A DNA stretch of 64,000 nt from Streptomyces bicolor (GTDB taxonomy: Bacteria; Actinomycetota; Actinomycetes; Streptomycetales; Streptomycetaceae), in assembly GCF_000719285.1 (NCBI RefSeq), contig NZ_JOFS01000026.1, forward strand, positions 1 to 64,000, given 5' to 3'. The notes under the pieces were generated by a model, which saw only the letters and a program-made list of their open reading frames with translations, did not search any database and was not told where the DNA came from. The position numbers were made by a program, and so were the translations under genes. This document shows positions 1 to 8,947 of this stretch, one piece after another; within the stretch, counting starts at the first letter, position 1, and each line of letters opens with the position of its first letter.

Positions 1-255
1 GCCTCACAGCCGAATCCACCCCGAGCTGGCGCGGCACCTAGAACCTCAACGAATTAGGGCATCCAGGGACTAAACAACGGAACGAAACGCCCTCTAAGCC
101 CCCATGCGCCCTGGACCGGCCCCGCCACCTGCGGAACGGTCCAGGGCACGCCCATGCCCGTACGCCTGAAACCGCTCTGAAACCGCGCCAAAGCCGGCCC
201 CTCGCAGGCTCTGAAGCACGAACTCCGACGCTTCAGAACCAGAAGGGCGTACGCC
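1..255. other. intergenic leader of the P450 gene
   Basis: I see no gene in this stretch. It precedes the P450 start and ends with an AGAAGGG purine run a few bases before the ATG, which can serve as its ribosome binding site. The upstream neighbour lies outside the window. Confidence 0.6.
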
Positions 256-1482
256 ATGACCGCCACCCCCCTCCGCCTCACCCCCGAGCTCGTCGAGGAC
301 CCTGTCCGCGGCTACGCCGACCTGCGCTCCCGCCCCGGCCTCGGCCACGCGGTCCTGCCGGGCCTGAACACCCCCGTACGGCTCGTCACGCGCTACGAGG
401 ACGTGCGCGCCGCGCTGACCGAACCTCGCCTTATCCGGGACCGCACTCGCGTCCCCGGCGGCTCCGACATGCCGGACCCGCAGGCCGAGTTGCTGGCTCA
501 GGGCGTCGAGGGATTCCCGGAGGAGTACCTGCAGTACCTGTCCGGGCATCTGGCCCTGTTCGACGGCGACGAGCACACCCGGCGCCGCAACCCGCTAACC
601 CGCGCCTTCACCGCCCGCCGCGTGTCCGCCCTGCGGCCCTTCGTGGCGAAGTCCGCCCAGGAGCTGATCGCCGGCCTCGGCGCGCGTGAACAGGCCGATC
701 TGCTGGGCGAGTTCGCCTATCCGCTGAGCACCGCCGTGATCTGTGAGCTGGCCGGGGTCGACGCCGCCGACCAGAAACGGGTCTGCGGGTGGATCCGGGA
801 CTTCGCGTACGGGGACGGCAGCCGGATCGCCGAGGGGCTGGCCGGCATCGTGGAGTACACCAAGGACCTGGTGGTCCGGCGTCGCGCCGAACCCGCCGAG
901 GACCTGGTGTCCGCCCTGCTGGCGGACGGCGGGATGAGCGACGACGAGATCGTCACCGTGTTCTTCCTGCTCATCAACACCGGCATCACCCCGCCCGCCC
1001 TGTTCCTCGCTCATGGCGTGCTCGCCCTGCTGGACCACCCCGAGCAGGGCGAACTGCTGCGCGCACAGCCGGAGCTGCTGGCCCGCGCGGTGCCCGAACT
1101 CCTGCGGTTCGTCACGCTGGTGCGCATCGGCGCCACCCTGTACGCCACCGAGGACTTCGAGTTCGCCGGTACGCCGCTGCGGAAGGGAGAGGCCGTGACG
1201 GTCGCGCTGTTCGGCGCCGACCACGACCCGGCGGCGTACGAGGCGCCCGAACGGCTCGACATCGCTAGGGAGTTCGGGCGCGGCGACGGTCACCTCGCCT
1301 TCGGGCACGGTCCGCACTACTGCATCGGGGCGGCGCTGGGCCGGGTGGTGACGGGCGTGGTGTTCGAGGAGCTCTTCGTCCGGCGGACGGCTCCCGTGCT
1401 GGCCGTGGACCGGGCCGATGTCGCCTTCGGGCACTGGCCCGGCGACGGCTTCCACCTGCTGAGCCTGCCGGTGCGGCTCTGA
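256..1482 (+). CDS. cytochrome P450
   Basis: This 408-residue protein is a soluble bacterial cytochrome P450, expected to oxidise a small molecule using electrons from a ferredoxin encoded elsewhere. The heme loop FGHGPHYCIG places the axial cysteine at residue 356, and the K-helix ExxR is E281-R284. The I-helix is unusual: residues 240-247 read INTGITPP, so the conserved threonine (T245) is kept but the usual preceding acidic residue is an isoleucine. The length fits the class. No ferredoxin, reductase or biosynthetic enzyme lies nearby. The gene is convergent with the SARP regulator, with only 10 bases between stops. The family assignment is firm; the substrate is unknown. Confidence 0.95.
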   Translation: MTATPLRLTPELVEDPVRGYADLRSRPGLGHAVLPGLNTPVRLVTRYEDVRAALTEPRLIRDRTRVPGGSDMPDPQAELLAQGVEGFPEEYLQYLSGHLALFDGDEHTRRRNPLTRAFTARRVSALRPFVAKSAQELIAGLGAREQADLLGEFAYPLSTAVICELAGVDAADQKRVCGWIRDFAYGDGSRIAEGLAGIVEYTKDLVVRRRAEPAEDLVSALLADGGMSDDEIVTVFFLLINTGITPPALFLAHGVLALLDHPEQGELLRAQPELLARAVPELLRFVTLVRIGATLYATEDFEFAGTPLRKGEAVTVALFGADHDPAAYEAPERLDIAREFGRGDGHLAFGHGPHYCIGAALGRVVTGVVFEELFVRRTAPVLAVDRADVAFGHWPGDGFHLLSLPVRL

Positions 1483-1492
1483 CCGGGACGGC

Positions 1493-4400
1493 TCAGTCGG
1501 CCCGCTTCCGCAGCAGCCCGAGCGCGGCCTCGCGCAGACCGTCCGGGTCCAGGGCGGCGTACTCGGACACCGCGTCCGCGTAGGCCGCCCGGTCGGCGTG
1601 CTCGGCGCTCTCGCGGGCGCGGGCGGAGGACATCGTCGGCTGGAAGTTGCGCAGGTACCGGAAGCGCTCGGCCAGCGCGATCAGCCGTACGCCATGGGCG
1701 GTGTCCCGTGCCAGGTCGGCCGTGCCGAGCGCGAGCAGCAGTGCGCCGTGGACGGGGAGGTCCACTGTCGCGCGGTGCGCTTCCGGGGGCCGGGTGAGCA
1801 GGGTCGTCAGGCGTTCGGGGAGCGCGGCGGCGAAGGGCGCGACGAGGTCGGTGCGGCCGTGCCGGGCATGGGCCGTCACGGCGACGGCCTGCAACTCCAA
1901 CCGCCAGCCTTCCAGGAGGCGTTCGCCACTGAAGACGGGGCCCGCACCCCCGTTCAGCCGCTCGACGGCCCGGCGCCAGAGCCCGAGGCCCGTCTCGATG
2001 TCGCCTCGGGCGAGCGCGATCTCGGCCCGGGCGCCGAGGTCGGGGGCGAAGGCGTCGGGGGCCATGTCCTCGGGCTGGTTCCGCAGGGTGTGCTCCAGCC
2101 AGTGCTCGGCCGCGTCGAGGTTTCCGGTCTGCAGGTGGGCGAGCATCAACCCCCAGCCCAGTCCGAGCGAGTCGGTCCGCTCGCCGTATCTCGCCAGGGC
2201 TGCCAGCGCGTCCTCCATGGGGCCGATCGCCTCGGCGCCGCGCTCCTCCCGCAGGCACAGCTCGCCGAGCCGCGACTGCGGCCAGAACCGCAGCATGGGG
2301 ACGTCCCGGTCACCGAAGGCGTCGAGCGTCCGGCGGGCGGCGTCGAGGGCCCGCTCAGGGGCGTGCGCGCTCTCCCACACATAGCTCGCCGCGCCGTTGG
2401 CGAAGCCCGCGAGCAGCGGCTCGTCGCTGTCGCACAGTGCTTCCAGTGTCTTGTGGTCGCCGGACGTGATGATCTCCGGCAGCGCGCACAGCACCGAGGA
2501 CAGCGCCCGGACCAGGGTGTCGGGCCGGGCGGACGGCAGTCGCCGCAGGGCTGCCAGGGGGCGTACGGCGCCCGTGCCGAGGGCGAGCAGAAGGGTGCAG
2601 GTCAGCATGGCGAGGCCGGTGCGGGTGGGCTCGATGTACGCCGGACCGGGCCGGTAGTGCGAGAGTGGCCGGGCGGTGTCCTCGGCGAGGGCCATCAGCC
2701 GGGTGTGGTTGGCCTCGGTGGCCCACAGGGAGCCCAGTACGGCGGCCACCGCGGCGACGGTGTCGGCGTCGTCGCGGGCGAGTGCGAGCCGTAGCGCCTG
2801 GACCAGGTTGTCCTGCTCGGCTCGGATCAGCCGCCAGGACGGTATCGGCTCGGTGCCGAAAGGCGCGTCGTGATACGCGACCCCGAACTCCCGCGCCCAG
2901 TCCAGGAACCGGTCCGCGACCAGGCCCTCCTCCCCCGCCGTCTCGCGATGGGCGGCGGCGAACTCCCGTACGGTCTCCAGCATCCGGAAACGCGTACCGT
3001 GCGCGGTGTCGGTCACCTTCAGCAGCGACTGGTCGACGAGGTCCTCCAGGACATCCAGCACGTCGTGGCCGCCGACGAAGTGCTCCGCGGCCTCCGCGGT
3101 GAAGCCGCCGGGGAAGACCGACAGGGCGCGCAGGGCCGCCTGGCTCTGCGGTGCGAGGAGGTTCCAGCTCCAGTCGACGACGGCGTGCAGGGTGCGGTGC
3201 CGCTGCGGCGCGTCCCGCGGTCCGCCGCGCAGCAGGGCGAACCGGTCCTCCAGCCGACGGGACATCTCGGCCACCGACATCACCCGGACCCGGGCGGCGG
3301 CGAGCTCCGTGGCGAGCGGCAGCCCGTCGAGGCGGCGGCACAGGTCGGCCACGGCGTCGGCGGGCAGCTCGGCGTCGGGGCGGGCGGCGCGGGCACGCTG
3401 TTCGAACAGCTCGACGGTGGTGGCCGGGTCCAGCTCGGGCAGCGGGTGGACGGCCTCCGAGGACAGGCCGAGCGGGGCGCGGCTGGTGGTGAGGACGCTG
3501 ACGTTCCGGGTCGTCGACACCAGCGCGTGGACGAGGTCGGCGACGCCGGCGACGACCTGCTCGCAGTTGTCCAGCACCAGCAACGCGGGCCCGGGGCCGA
3601 GCGCGCCGACGATGCCGGCGAGCGCCTCGGCCGGGACGCCGGCGGCGCGGGCCGGGCCGCCCCCGCTCTCTGCCTCGCTCGTCCGGGGCGACCCCCATGC
3701 CGACGCGCGCAGGCTCTCGCCGACGCCCAGCGCCGAGGCCACCTCACGCGCCACGTCGGCGTCCCGGCTGACCCCGGCGAGCGGCACCAGATGCACGATC
3801 CGGTGCTCGGCGTCGCGCGCCACCGCGCTCGCGAGGCGCGTCTTGCCGAGGCCGCCCGGCCCGACGATCGAGGTGACCCGCGAGCTGTGGATCAGCCGGG
3901 TCACCGCTTCGACGTCGGCCTCCCGCCCGAGCAGCGGGTTCGGCTCGTGTGGCACCCCGCGCCGCACAGCGGGCGTCTGGCCGCGCAGCAGTTCCTGGTG
4001 CAGTTCCTGCAGGGCGGGGCCCGGATCGGTGCCGAGTTCGTCGCGCAGTCGGCGCCGGTAGGTGTCGTACGCCGCCAGCGCGGCGGCCGCCCCGGCGGTG
4101 GCCGCCTGACAGCGCATCAGCTCCAGCAGCGGCTCCTCGTCGAGGGGATGGGCGTCCACCAGCTCACCGAGCGGCCCCAGTGCCTCCTCCCGCCGTCCGG
4201 AGCGCGCCAGGGAGAGTGCCCGCAGTCGATCCAATCCCCTTCGAGCTGCGGCGAGTTCGAGGCGCAGCGCTTCCAGCGGATCACCGAGTGAACCGCCCTC
4301 CGCCGGGCCGCCGTCCCACAGCGCGAGCCCCGCCTCTGCCTCGGCGACCGCGCCGTGGTGGTCCCCGGCCCGCGCCTTCTCCGCGCTCGCGGCGGCGTGC

Positions 4401-4696
4401 AGCTGCACGGCCCAGGCGTCCACCTGGTCCTCGCGCAGGGCGATGCGGTATCCGGCGGGCGTGCTCGCGATGGCCTCGCCGCCCAGCAGCGACCGGGCCC
4501 GCGACACCAGGATCTGCAGGGCCTTGGTCGGGTTCTCCGGCTGTTCGTCCGGCCACAGCCCGGCCACGAGCCGACCCGTGCCGCATCCGGCCCGCGGCTC
4601 CCCGGCCAGCAGCGCGAGCAGGGCGCGCAGGCGGGGCGCGGTGATCTCCTTGCCCCGGTGGGAGACGGACGTCAGAAGTGTCAACTCGATGGCCAC
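1493..4696 (-). CDS. AfsR/SARP-family transcriptional regulator with NB-ARC ATPase and TPR-like tail
   Basis: This 1067-residue regulator has the AfsR-type layout. A winged-helix OmpR-like DNA-binding domain spans about residues 1-90 and a bacterial transcriptional activator (BTAD) helical domain about 95-245. An NB-ARC ATPase starts near 258 with Walker A GPGGLGKT and Walker B LLVLDN. A long helical C-terminal half probably folds as TPR-like repeats. Such proteins activate secondary metabolism or morphological genes by binding direct repeats near the -35 region and recruiting polymerase. Residues about 334-347 (WGSPRTSEAESGGG) are encoded by a copy of a dispersed palindromic repeat. It lies tail to tail with the P450; whether it regulates it is not shown by the sequence. 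Confidence 0.93.
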   Translation of the reverse strand: MAIELTLLTSVSHRGKEITAPRLRALLALLAGEPRAGCGTGRLVAGLWPDEQPENPTKALQILVSRARSLLGGEAIASTPAGYRIALREDQVDAWAVQLHAAASAEKARAGDHHGAVAEAEAGLALWDGGPAEGGSLGDPLEALRLELAAARRGLDRLRALSLARSGRREEALGPLGELVDAHPLDEEPLLELMRCQAATAGAAAALAAYDTYRRRLRDELGTDPGPALQELHQELLRGQTPAVRRGVPHEPNPLLGREADVEAVTRLIHSSRVTSIVGPGGLGKTRLASAVARDAEHRIVHLVPLAGVSRDADVAREVASALGVGESLRASAWGSPRTSEAESGGGPARAAGVPAEALAGIVGALGPGPALLVLDNCEQVVAGVADLVHALVSTTRNVSVLTTSRAPLGLSSEAVHPLPELDPATTVELFEQRARAARPDAELPADAVADLCRRLDGLPLATELAAARVRVMSVAEMSRRLEDRFALLRGGPRDAPQRHRTLHAVVDWSWNLLAPQSQAALRALSVFPGGFTAEAAEHFVGGHDVLDVLEDLVDQSLLKVTDTAHGTRFRMLETVREFAAAHRETAGEEGLVADRFLDWAREFGVAYHDAPFGTEPIPSWRLIRAEQDNLVQALRLALARDDADTVAAVAAVLGSLWATEANHTRLMALAEDTARPLSHYRPGPAYIEPTRTGLAMLTCTLLLALGTGAVRPLAALRRLPSARPDTLVRALSSVLCALPEIITSGDHKTLEALCDSDEPLLAGFANGAASYVWESAHAPERALDAARRTLDAFGDRDVPMLRFWPQSRLGELCLREERGAEAIGPMEDALAALARYGERTDSLGLGWGLMLAHLQTGNLDAAEHWLEHTLRNQPEDMAPDAFAPDLGARAEIALARGDIETGLGLWRRAVERLNGGAGPVFSGERLLEGWRLELQAVAVTAHARHGRTDLVAPFAAALPERLTTLLTRPPEAHRATVDLPVHGALLLALGTADLARDTAHGVRLIALAERFRYLRNFQPTMSSARARESAEHADRAAYADAVSEYAALDPDGLREAALGLLRKRAD
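3658..3697 (-). repeat. palindromic repeat element inside the SARP coding sequence
   Basis: About 40 bases read on the minus strand align at roughly 32 positions with the element at 51380-51419. The shared blocks are GGGGGTC, CGAGCGA, GAGAG and GGGGG. It stays in frame and encodes a low-complexity Ser/Gly/Glu insertion between Walker A and Walker B of the ATPase domain. I infer insertion followed by tolerance in a surface loop. Confidence 0.6.
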
Positions 4697-4777
4697 CCGA
4701 GCAGGTTAGTCAGACGGGTGATCCGCGGGCGGCGCGCAGCGCCCGGAACGGTTGGCCTGAACGAGTGCAACCCTCTC

Positions 4778-4787
4778 GCAACGTTGC
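4778..4787. promoter_or_regulatory. palindrome GCAACGTTGC upstream of the DUF779 gene
   Basis: A perfect 10-base palindrome lies 19 bases before the DUF779 start, between it and the divergent SARP gene. A second GCAAC half-site lies about 10 bases upstream. It could be an operator; the binding protein is unknown. Confidence 0.35.
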
Positions 4788-4806
4788 CCGTGCTGTCCTT
4801 GCCGCC

Positions 4807-5166
4807 ATGTATGAGGAGACCCCGCGCGTCGAGCTCACTCCCGCGGCCGAGGATCTGCTGCGCCGCCTGCGGGCGACGCACGGCCCGCTGATGTTCCACC
4901 AGTCCGGCGGCTGCTGCGACGGCAGCGCGCCGATGTGCTACCCGGAGGGCGAGTTCCGTACGGGCGACTCGGATGTGCTGCTCGCGGAGCTGGTCGTCGA
5001 GGGGGTGGCGGAGCCGGTGACGTTCTGGATGTCGCGCGGCCAGTACGAGGTGTGGAGCCACACCCGGCTGATCGTCGACGTCGTCGAGGGCCGGGGCAGC
5101 GGCTTCTCGCTGGAGGCGCCCGAGGGGGTGCGTTTCCTCACCCGTTCGCGGGTCGTCGGCGCCTAG
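4807..5166 (+). CDS. DUF779 family protein
   Basis: The 119-residue product begins MYEETPRVEL and contains the family's cysteine-rich segment HQSGGCCDGSAPMCYP, which suggests metal or redox chemistry. DUF779 proteins often accompany acetaldehyde dehydrogenase genes in other bacteria, but none adjoins here; the nearest aldehyde dehydrogenase is 10 kb away. The biochemical role of the family is unsettled. I chose the ATG because the family starts close to the conserved LTPAAEDLLRRL helix. No convincing ribosome binding site precedes it, so a leaderless message is possible. Confidence 0.85.
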   Translation: MYEETPRVELTPAAEDLLRRLRATHGPLMFHQSGGCCDGSAPMCYPEGEFRTGDSDVLLAELVVEGVAEPVTFWMSRGQYEVWSHTRLIVDVVEGRGSGFSLEAPEGVRFLTRSRVVGA

Positions 5167-5242
5167 AAACCTCGCTGGTCATCGCGGTCTGGTGCACTTC
5201 CCCTGAGTCCTGCCACATTTGACGAGACATCAGGGGGGAAAT

Positions 5243-6484
5243 GTGACACGGCATCAGAAACGGCTCGGAACGGCCAGAGCTGCGATCGCGCTGTGCACGG
5301 CACTCGGCGCGCTGGCCGGTGCGGCCCTGGTGGGGGCGGCACCGGCCGGTGCCGCGCAGCGGGGCATCCAGATCGCGCCGGGCGTCCGGTACGAGGAGAT
5401 CGACATCGCGGCGCTGAAGGGCCCGGCACACGCCCACGTGCTCACCGTGGACCTGCGCAATCCGCGGGTACGCCTCGATCTGCTGCACCCCGGCGCGGTG
5501 GCGGCGCGTGCCACCGTCTCGCAGCAGGCGACCGCGCAGGGCGCCGTCGCGGGCGTGAACGGGGACTTCTTCAACATCAGCGAGACGCAGCACCCGGGCG
5601 TTGAGGCGACCGGCGCCAGTGTGGGACCGGCGATCGCGCGCGGTCGGGCACTCAAGGCGGCGGTGCCCAACGGCCAGCGTTTCGGGCCGGCGCTGCCACC
5701 CGGCACGAGCACCGAGGACGTGTTCGGCGTGGGCACCGACCGCCGGGCCCGGCTGGACGGCCTCAGACTCGACGGCTCGATCCGCACGCCCGAGGGCCGG
5801 CTGCCGCTGCGCGGGCTCAACCAGTACGCGCTGCCCGTGGGCTCCATCGGGGCGTTCACGTCCAAGTGGGGCAGCGCCTCCCGGGTGCGCGCGACCTGCG
5901 GCACGGACACGGACCGGGCTGCTCCGTGCAGTACCGATACCTTCGAAGTGACGGTGCGCCAGGGCCGGGTCGTGTCGACCGCCGACACTCCCGGCAAGGG
6001 GCCGATCGCCCCGGACACGACCGTCCTCGTGGGCCGGGAGGCGGGAGCGCAACAGCTTCGGAAGTTCTCGGCGGGCGAGCGGGTGAAGGTGAAGCACCGG
6101 CTGGTGGCGTCGGCGTCCCGGGTCCCGTACCGCTTCGCCCTCGGCGGCTACCCCGTGCTCGACCACGGACAGCCGCTGCCCGGCCTGGACGCCAGGACCT
6201 CGGCGGTGCGCACCGCGGTGGGCATCGCGGACCGCGGCCGGCGCGTGGTCCTGCTCGCGCTCGACGGCGCACCCGAGTACCGCACCGGTCTGACGGTCGC
6301 CGAAGTGGCCGCCTTCATGCGGGAGTTGGGCTCGGTGGACGCCTTCAGCCTGGACGGCGGCGGTTCGTCGACGCTGGTGGCCCGGGAGCCTGGGGCGGCG
6401 AAGGTGTCCGTACGGAACCATCCGACCGACGGCGGGCGGGAACGCCCCGTCCCCAACGGCATCGGAGTCTTCTCGAAGCGTTGA
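5243..6484 (+). CDS. secreted phosphodiester glycosidase (NAGPA-domain) protein
   Basis: The 413-residue product starts with a Sec signal peptide: basic MTRHQKRLGTAR, then an alanine-rich hydrophobic stretch, cleavage likely after GAAPAGAA. The mature part carries the NAGPA phosphodiester glycosidase fold, recognised by VNGDFFNI and the C-terminal DGGGSSTLV motif. Members of this family cleave sugar-phosphodiester bonds, for example in teichoic-acid or exopolysaccharide-like substrates, outside the cell. The GTG at 5243 is preferred over an upstream in-frame TTG because it follows a GGGGGGAA ribosome binding site. The substrate is not known. Confidence 0.88.
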   Translation: MTRHQKRLGTARAAIALCTALGALAGAALVGAAPAGAAQRGIQIAPGVRYEEIDIAALKGPAHAHVLTVDLRNPRVRLDLLHPGAVAARATVSQQATAQGAVAGVNGDFFNISETQHPGVEATGASVGPAIARGRALKAAVPNGQRFGPALPPGTSTEDVFGVGTDRRARLDGLRLDGSIRTPEGRLPLRGLNQYALPVGSIGAFTSKWGSASRVRATCGTDTDRAAPCSTDTFEVTVRQGRVVSTADTPGKGPIAPDTTVLVGREAGAQQLRKFSAGERVKVKHRLVASASRVPYRFALGGYPVLDHGQPLPGLDARTSAVRTAVGIADRGRRVVLLALDGAPEYRTGLTVAEVAAFMRELGSVDAFSLDGGGSSTLVAREPGAAKVSVRNHPTDGGRERPVPNGIGVFSKR

Positions 6485-6487
6485 CGG

Positions 6488-6682
6488 TCATGGTCTGAGG
6501 CTGCTGACGATGTCCGCCGTGGCGGTCAGACCACTGTGGATGGTGGGCGCCATGCTCGTGCTCGCCAGATAGAAGCCGAGCAGCAGGCACACGATGGCAT
6601 GGGTGATCTTCAGCCCGCCGTTGCGGACGAAGATCACCGCCAGCACGAAGAGCAACAGCACCACAGAGATGGAAATGGCCAT
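6488..6682 (-). CDS. small conserved membrane protein (64 aa)
   Basis: A 64-residue protein starting MAISISVVLLLFVLAVIF with two predicted membrane segments (about residues 3-20 and 27-45) and a short tail ATADIVSSLRP. The start at 6682 is supported by an AGGAGG six bases upstream on the minus strand; a longer in-frame start at 6721 lacks that signal. Its stop lies three bases from the stop of the converging glycosidase gene. I recognise it as a conserved Streptomyces-type protein of unknown function. Confidence 0.75.
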   Translation of the reverse strand: MAISISVVLLLFVLAVIFVRNGGLKITHAIVCLLLGFYLASTSMAPTIHSGLTATADIVSSLRP

Positions 6683-6808
6683 CGACAACCTCCTCCGCCA
6701 CGCCGCCTCATCCCGGTTCACGGCGTTCGGCCGTAAGTGTGGCGTAGCGGAGGGTTCGTCCGGGCGGCTGGCCTGTCCTCCGAACGTGTGGTGTCCCGCC
6801 GGGCCGGG

Positions 6809-7669
6809 TCAGACCGCCTCGTTCGCGTCGAGGAAGGCCTCCAGACCCGCGAGGTCGTCGGTGTTGAGGAAGTCGACGTCGGCAGCGAGCAGTTCGCTCC
6901 ACAGGGCGTCCCGGGCGGATCCGGCCACGTCCGGGGTGGCCCAGAAGCGCACCTTCTGCCCGCGGGAGTGCGCTGCCTGGACGATGCCGTGCAGCTTCTT
7001 GCGCTCGGCGTCCGGGAAGGCGCCCACGCCGAGCCAGGTGAAGTTGAGCGTCCAGTTGTCGCTGATCAGCGGGATGAAGGAGGCGGGCGCGGCGCTTCCG
7101 AGGTCGGCGAGACGGCCGTCGTAGAAGGCGCGGCGGACGCTCTGGGCCTCCATCGGCACGCGGGCGGCGCGGTCGCCGGAGATCACCGCGGTGACCGGGC
7201 CCGGGAACACCCGGCCGTGGGCGTAGGTCGTGAAGAGGTGCCTGTAGCGCCCCAGGTGCTTGTCCAGCTCCAGGTACGTCGAGGAGCCCTCGGTCTTGAT
7301 GTCGATGAGCAGCTGGATCGACCCCCGGTAACCCCTGTATACCGAGCCGTGGTTGGCCCGGACGCGGGCGGCCAGCGGGTTCAGGTAGAGGGACTCCAGG
7401 GTGCGGCTGGGGTCGAGGTCCTCGGGGTCGTGGGCGACGAGGAGCTGGTCGCCGACCAGGAAGATGTCGGCTTCGAGGCTGCCGAAGCGGTGGTCGAGGG
7501 CGTCGAGGAGGGGACGCGGGTGCTCGTAGTCGTTGTGGGCGTGCGCTCGCCACAACGGACGCGGGCGGTGCTTCTGTTCACCCGCCAGCGCGGTGGCGGG
7601 CAGGCCGACCGCGCCCGCGAGGGCGGCGCCGAGGGTGGTGAGGGCTCCGCGACGAGTGGTGAGGGCCAT
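6809..7669 (-). CDS. Tat-exported phosphatidylinositol-phospholipase C/GDPD-like protein
   Basis: The 286-residue product has a twin-arginine signal (TTRRGALTTLGAALAG) and a TIM-barrel phosphodiesterase fold. The active-site-like pieces are RAHAHNDYEH near the mature N terminus, LEADIFL, LLVAHDPEDL and LLIDIKTEG. These match the altered PI-PLC/glycerophosphodiester phosphodiesterase group, so it probably hydrolyses a phosphodiester lipid or headgroup outside the cytoplasm. The ATG at 7669 follows GGGAGG and places the RR motif at residues 6-7. It is a single gene. Confidence 0.82.
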   Translation of the reverse strand: MALTTRRGALTTLGAALAGAVGLPATALAGEQKHRPRPLWRAHAHNDYEHPRPLLDALDHRFGSLEADIFLVGDQLLVAHDPEDLDPSRTLESLYLNPLAARVRANHGSVYRGYRGSIQLLIDIKTEGSSTYLELDKHLGRYRHLFTTYAHGRVFPGPVTAVISGDRAARVPMEAQSVRRAFYDGRLADLGSAAPASFIPLISDNWTLNFTWLGVGAFPDAERKKLHGIVQAAHSRGQKVRFWATPDVAGSARDALWSELLAADVDFLNTDDLAGLEAFLDANEAV

Positions 7670-7808
7670 GCTCTGCCTCCCTGACAGGGGCGATTCGGGG
7701 TGGGGAACCGCTGCGAGTATGCGATTCCGAAGCCCCAAACAGCAGAGCTGAGCGGCGAGTTGGCCGGACCGCCGTCCCCTGTTCACTTCATCGGTGCAGG
7801 GCACACGA

Positions 7809-7838
7809 AAAAGCCCGCCCCAGGTCGGGCGGGCTTTT
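7809..7838. terminator. bidirectional intrinsic terminator
   Basis: A perfect 12-base stem (AAAAGCCCGCCC pairing with GGGCGGGCTTTT) with a six-base loop is flanked by A and T runs, so it works on either strand. It lies just past the end of the acyl-CoA dehydrogenase operon, which is transcribed leftwards. Confidence 0.9.
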
Positions 7839-7861
7839 CGCGCGGTTCGCTCAGGTGTACG

Positions 7862-8947
7862 TCAGGGAGCCCCGAGGTCAACGAGTTCGGCCAGTGCCTC
7901 ACGGTGGGCGCCCGCGGTGCCGTAGGCGATCGAGTCGGCCTTGGCACGCTTCAGGTACAGATGTACCGGGTGCTCCCAGGTCATCCCGATACCGCCGTGC
8001 AGCTGCACGGCCTCCTCCGCGGTGTGTACGGCGACGGGCGCCGCGTAGGCCTGGGCGACGGCGACCGCGACGTCGACGTCCTCGCCGGTCGCCAGCGCGT
8101 CGGCGGCGTTCCGCGCGGCCGCGCGCAGGTTGACGACCTCCAGCCACAGCTGGGCGAGCCGGTGCTTGAGCGCCTGGAAGCCACCGACGGGGCGGTTGAA
8201 CTGCTTGCGGTCCTTCAGATAGCGGACCGTCTCGGTCAACGTCCAGTCGGCGAGCCCGAGCTGCTCGGAGGCGAGCAGTCCGGCACCGGCCCGCAGGGCG
8301 CGTCGTACGGCGGGCTCGGCGTCGCCCAGCCGGCGACCGGTCGCACCGTCCAGGGTGACCGTGGCCACGGGCCGGGTCAGGTCCAGGGACGTCTGCGGGG
8401 TGACGGTCACGGCGTCGGCGTCCACCGCGTACAGCCCGCCGTCGTCCGCGGGAACGAGCAGCACATCGGCGACGGCCGCGTCGGCGATGCCGGTCAACTC
8501 CCCGTGCAGGGCGCCGTTTTCATGCCGTACGACCTTGTGGGCGCCGCCGGGGGCGACGTTCAGGGCGACGGCGAGCGCCCCGATCTTCCGCCCGGACGCC
8601 AGCTCCGCGAGCAGCCCCCCGTCGGTCTCGCAGCCGAGCAGCGCCTCGGTGGCCACGACAGCACTGGTCAGATACGGCAGCGGAGCGACCGCGCGCCCCA
8701 CCTCCTCCAGAACGACGGCAGCTTCGCGGTGCGTGGCACCCTGGCCGCCCTGGTCCTCCGGGACGAGGAGACCGGCCAGGCCCATGCCGTCGGCGAGTGC
8801 TTTCCACGCCTCCAGGTCGTGCGGGTTGTCCGACTCGGTGCGCGCGATGACACCGGGCGCGTCGCAGTGATCGGCGAGCAGGTCCCGCACGGCGGCCCGC
8901 AGCGCCTCTTCCTCCTCCGAGTACAGCAGGTCGGGCTGTGTGCTCAT
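7862..8947 (-). CDS. acyl-CoA dehydrogenase, smaller subunit of a pair
   Basis: The 361-residue flavoprotein belongs to the acyl-CoA dehydrogenase family, which introduces an alpha-beta double bond into acyl-CoA thioesters. The C terminus contains GGIGMTWEHPVHLYLKRAK, the form typical of FadE28-like partners of heteromeric dehydrogenases. It is the last gene of a three-gene operon; its start overlaps the stop of the upstream dehydrogenase in an ATGA. By analogy with FadE28/FadE29 pairs, it probably forms an alpha2beta2 enzyme with its neighbour. The substrate may be a branched, cyclic or short-chain acyl-CoA. Confidence 0.9.
   Translation of the reverse strand: MSTQPDLLYSEEEEALRAAVRDLLADHCDAPGVIARTESDNPHDLEAWKALADGMGLAGLLVPEDQGGQGATHREAAVVLEEVGRAVAPLPYLTSAVVATEALLGCETDGGLLAELASGRKIGALAVALNVAPGGAHKVVRHENGALHGELTGIADAAVADVLLVPADDGGLYAVDADAVTVTPQTSLDLTRPVATVTLDGATGRRLGDAEPAVRRALRAGAGLLASEQLGLADWTLTETVRYLKDRKQFNRPVGGFQALKHRLAQLWLEVVNLRAAARNAADALATGEDVDVAVAVAQAYAAPVAVHTAEEAVQLHGGIGMTWEHPVHLYLKRAKADSIAYGTAGAHREALAELVDLGAP

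Noticed and set aside
2355..3698. 447-codon open frame inside the SARP gene on the same strand, shifted frame
   Set aside because: It is Arg/Pro/Gly-rich with no domain, the usual shadow of a high-GC gene; the SARP frame has clear domains throughout.
256..4696. Secondary-metabolite cluster suggested by P450 plus SARP
   Set aside because: No polyketide, peptide or terpene synthase, tailoring set or transporter is present nearby.
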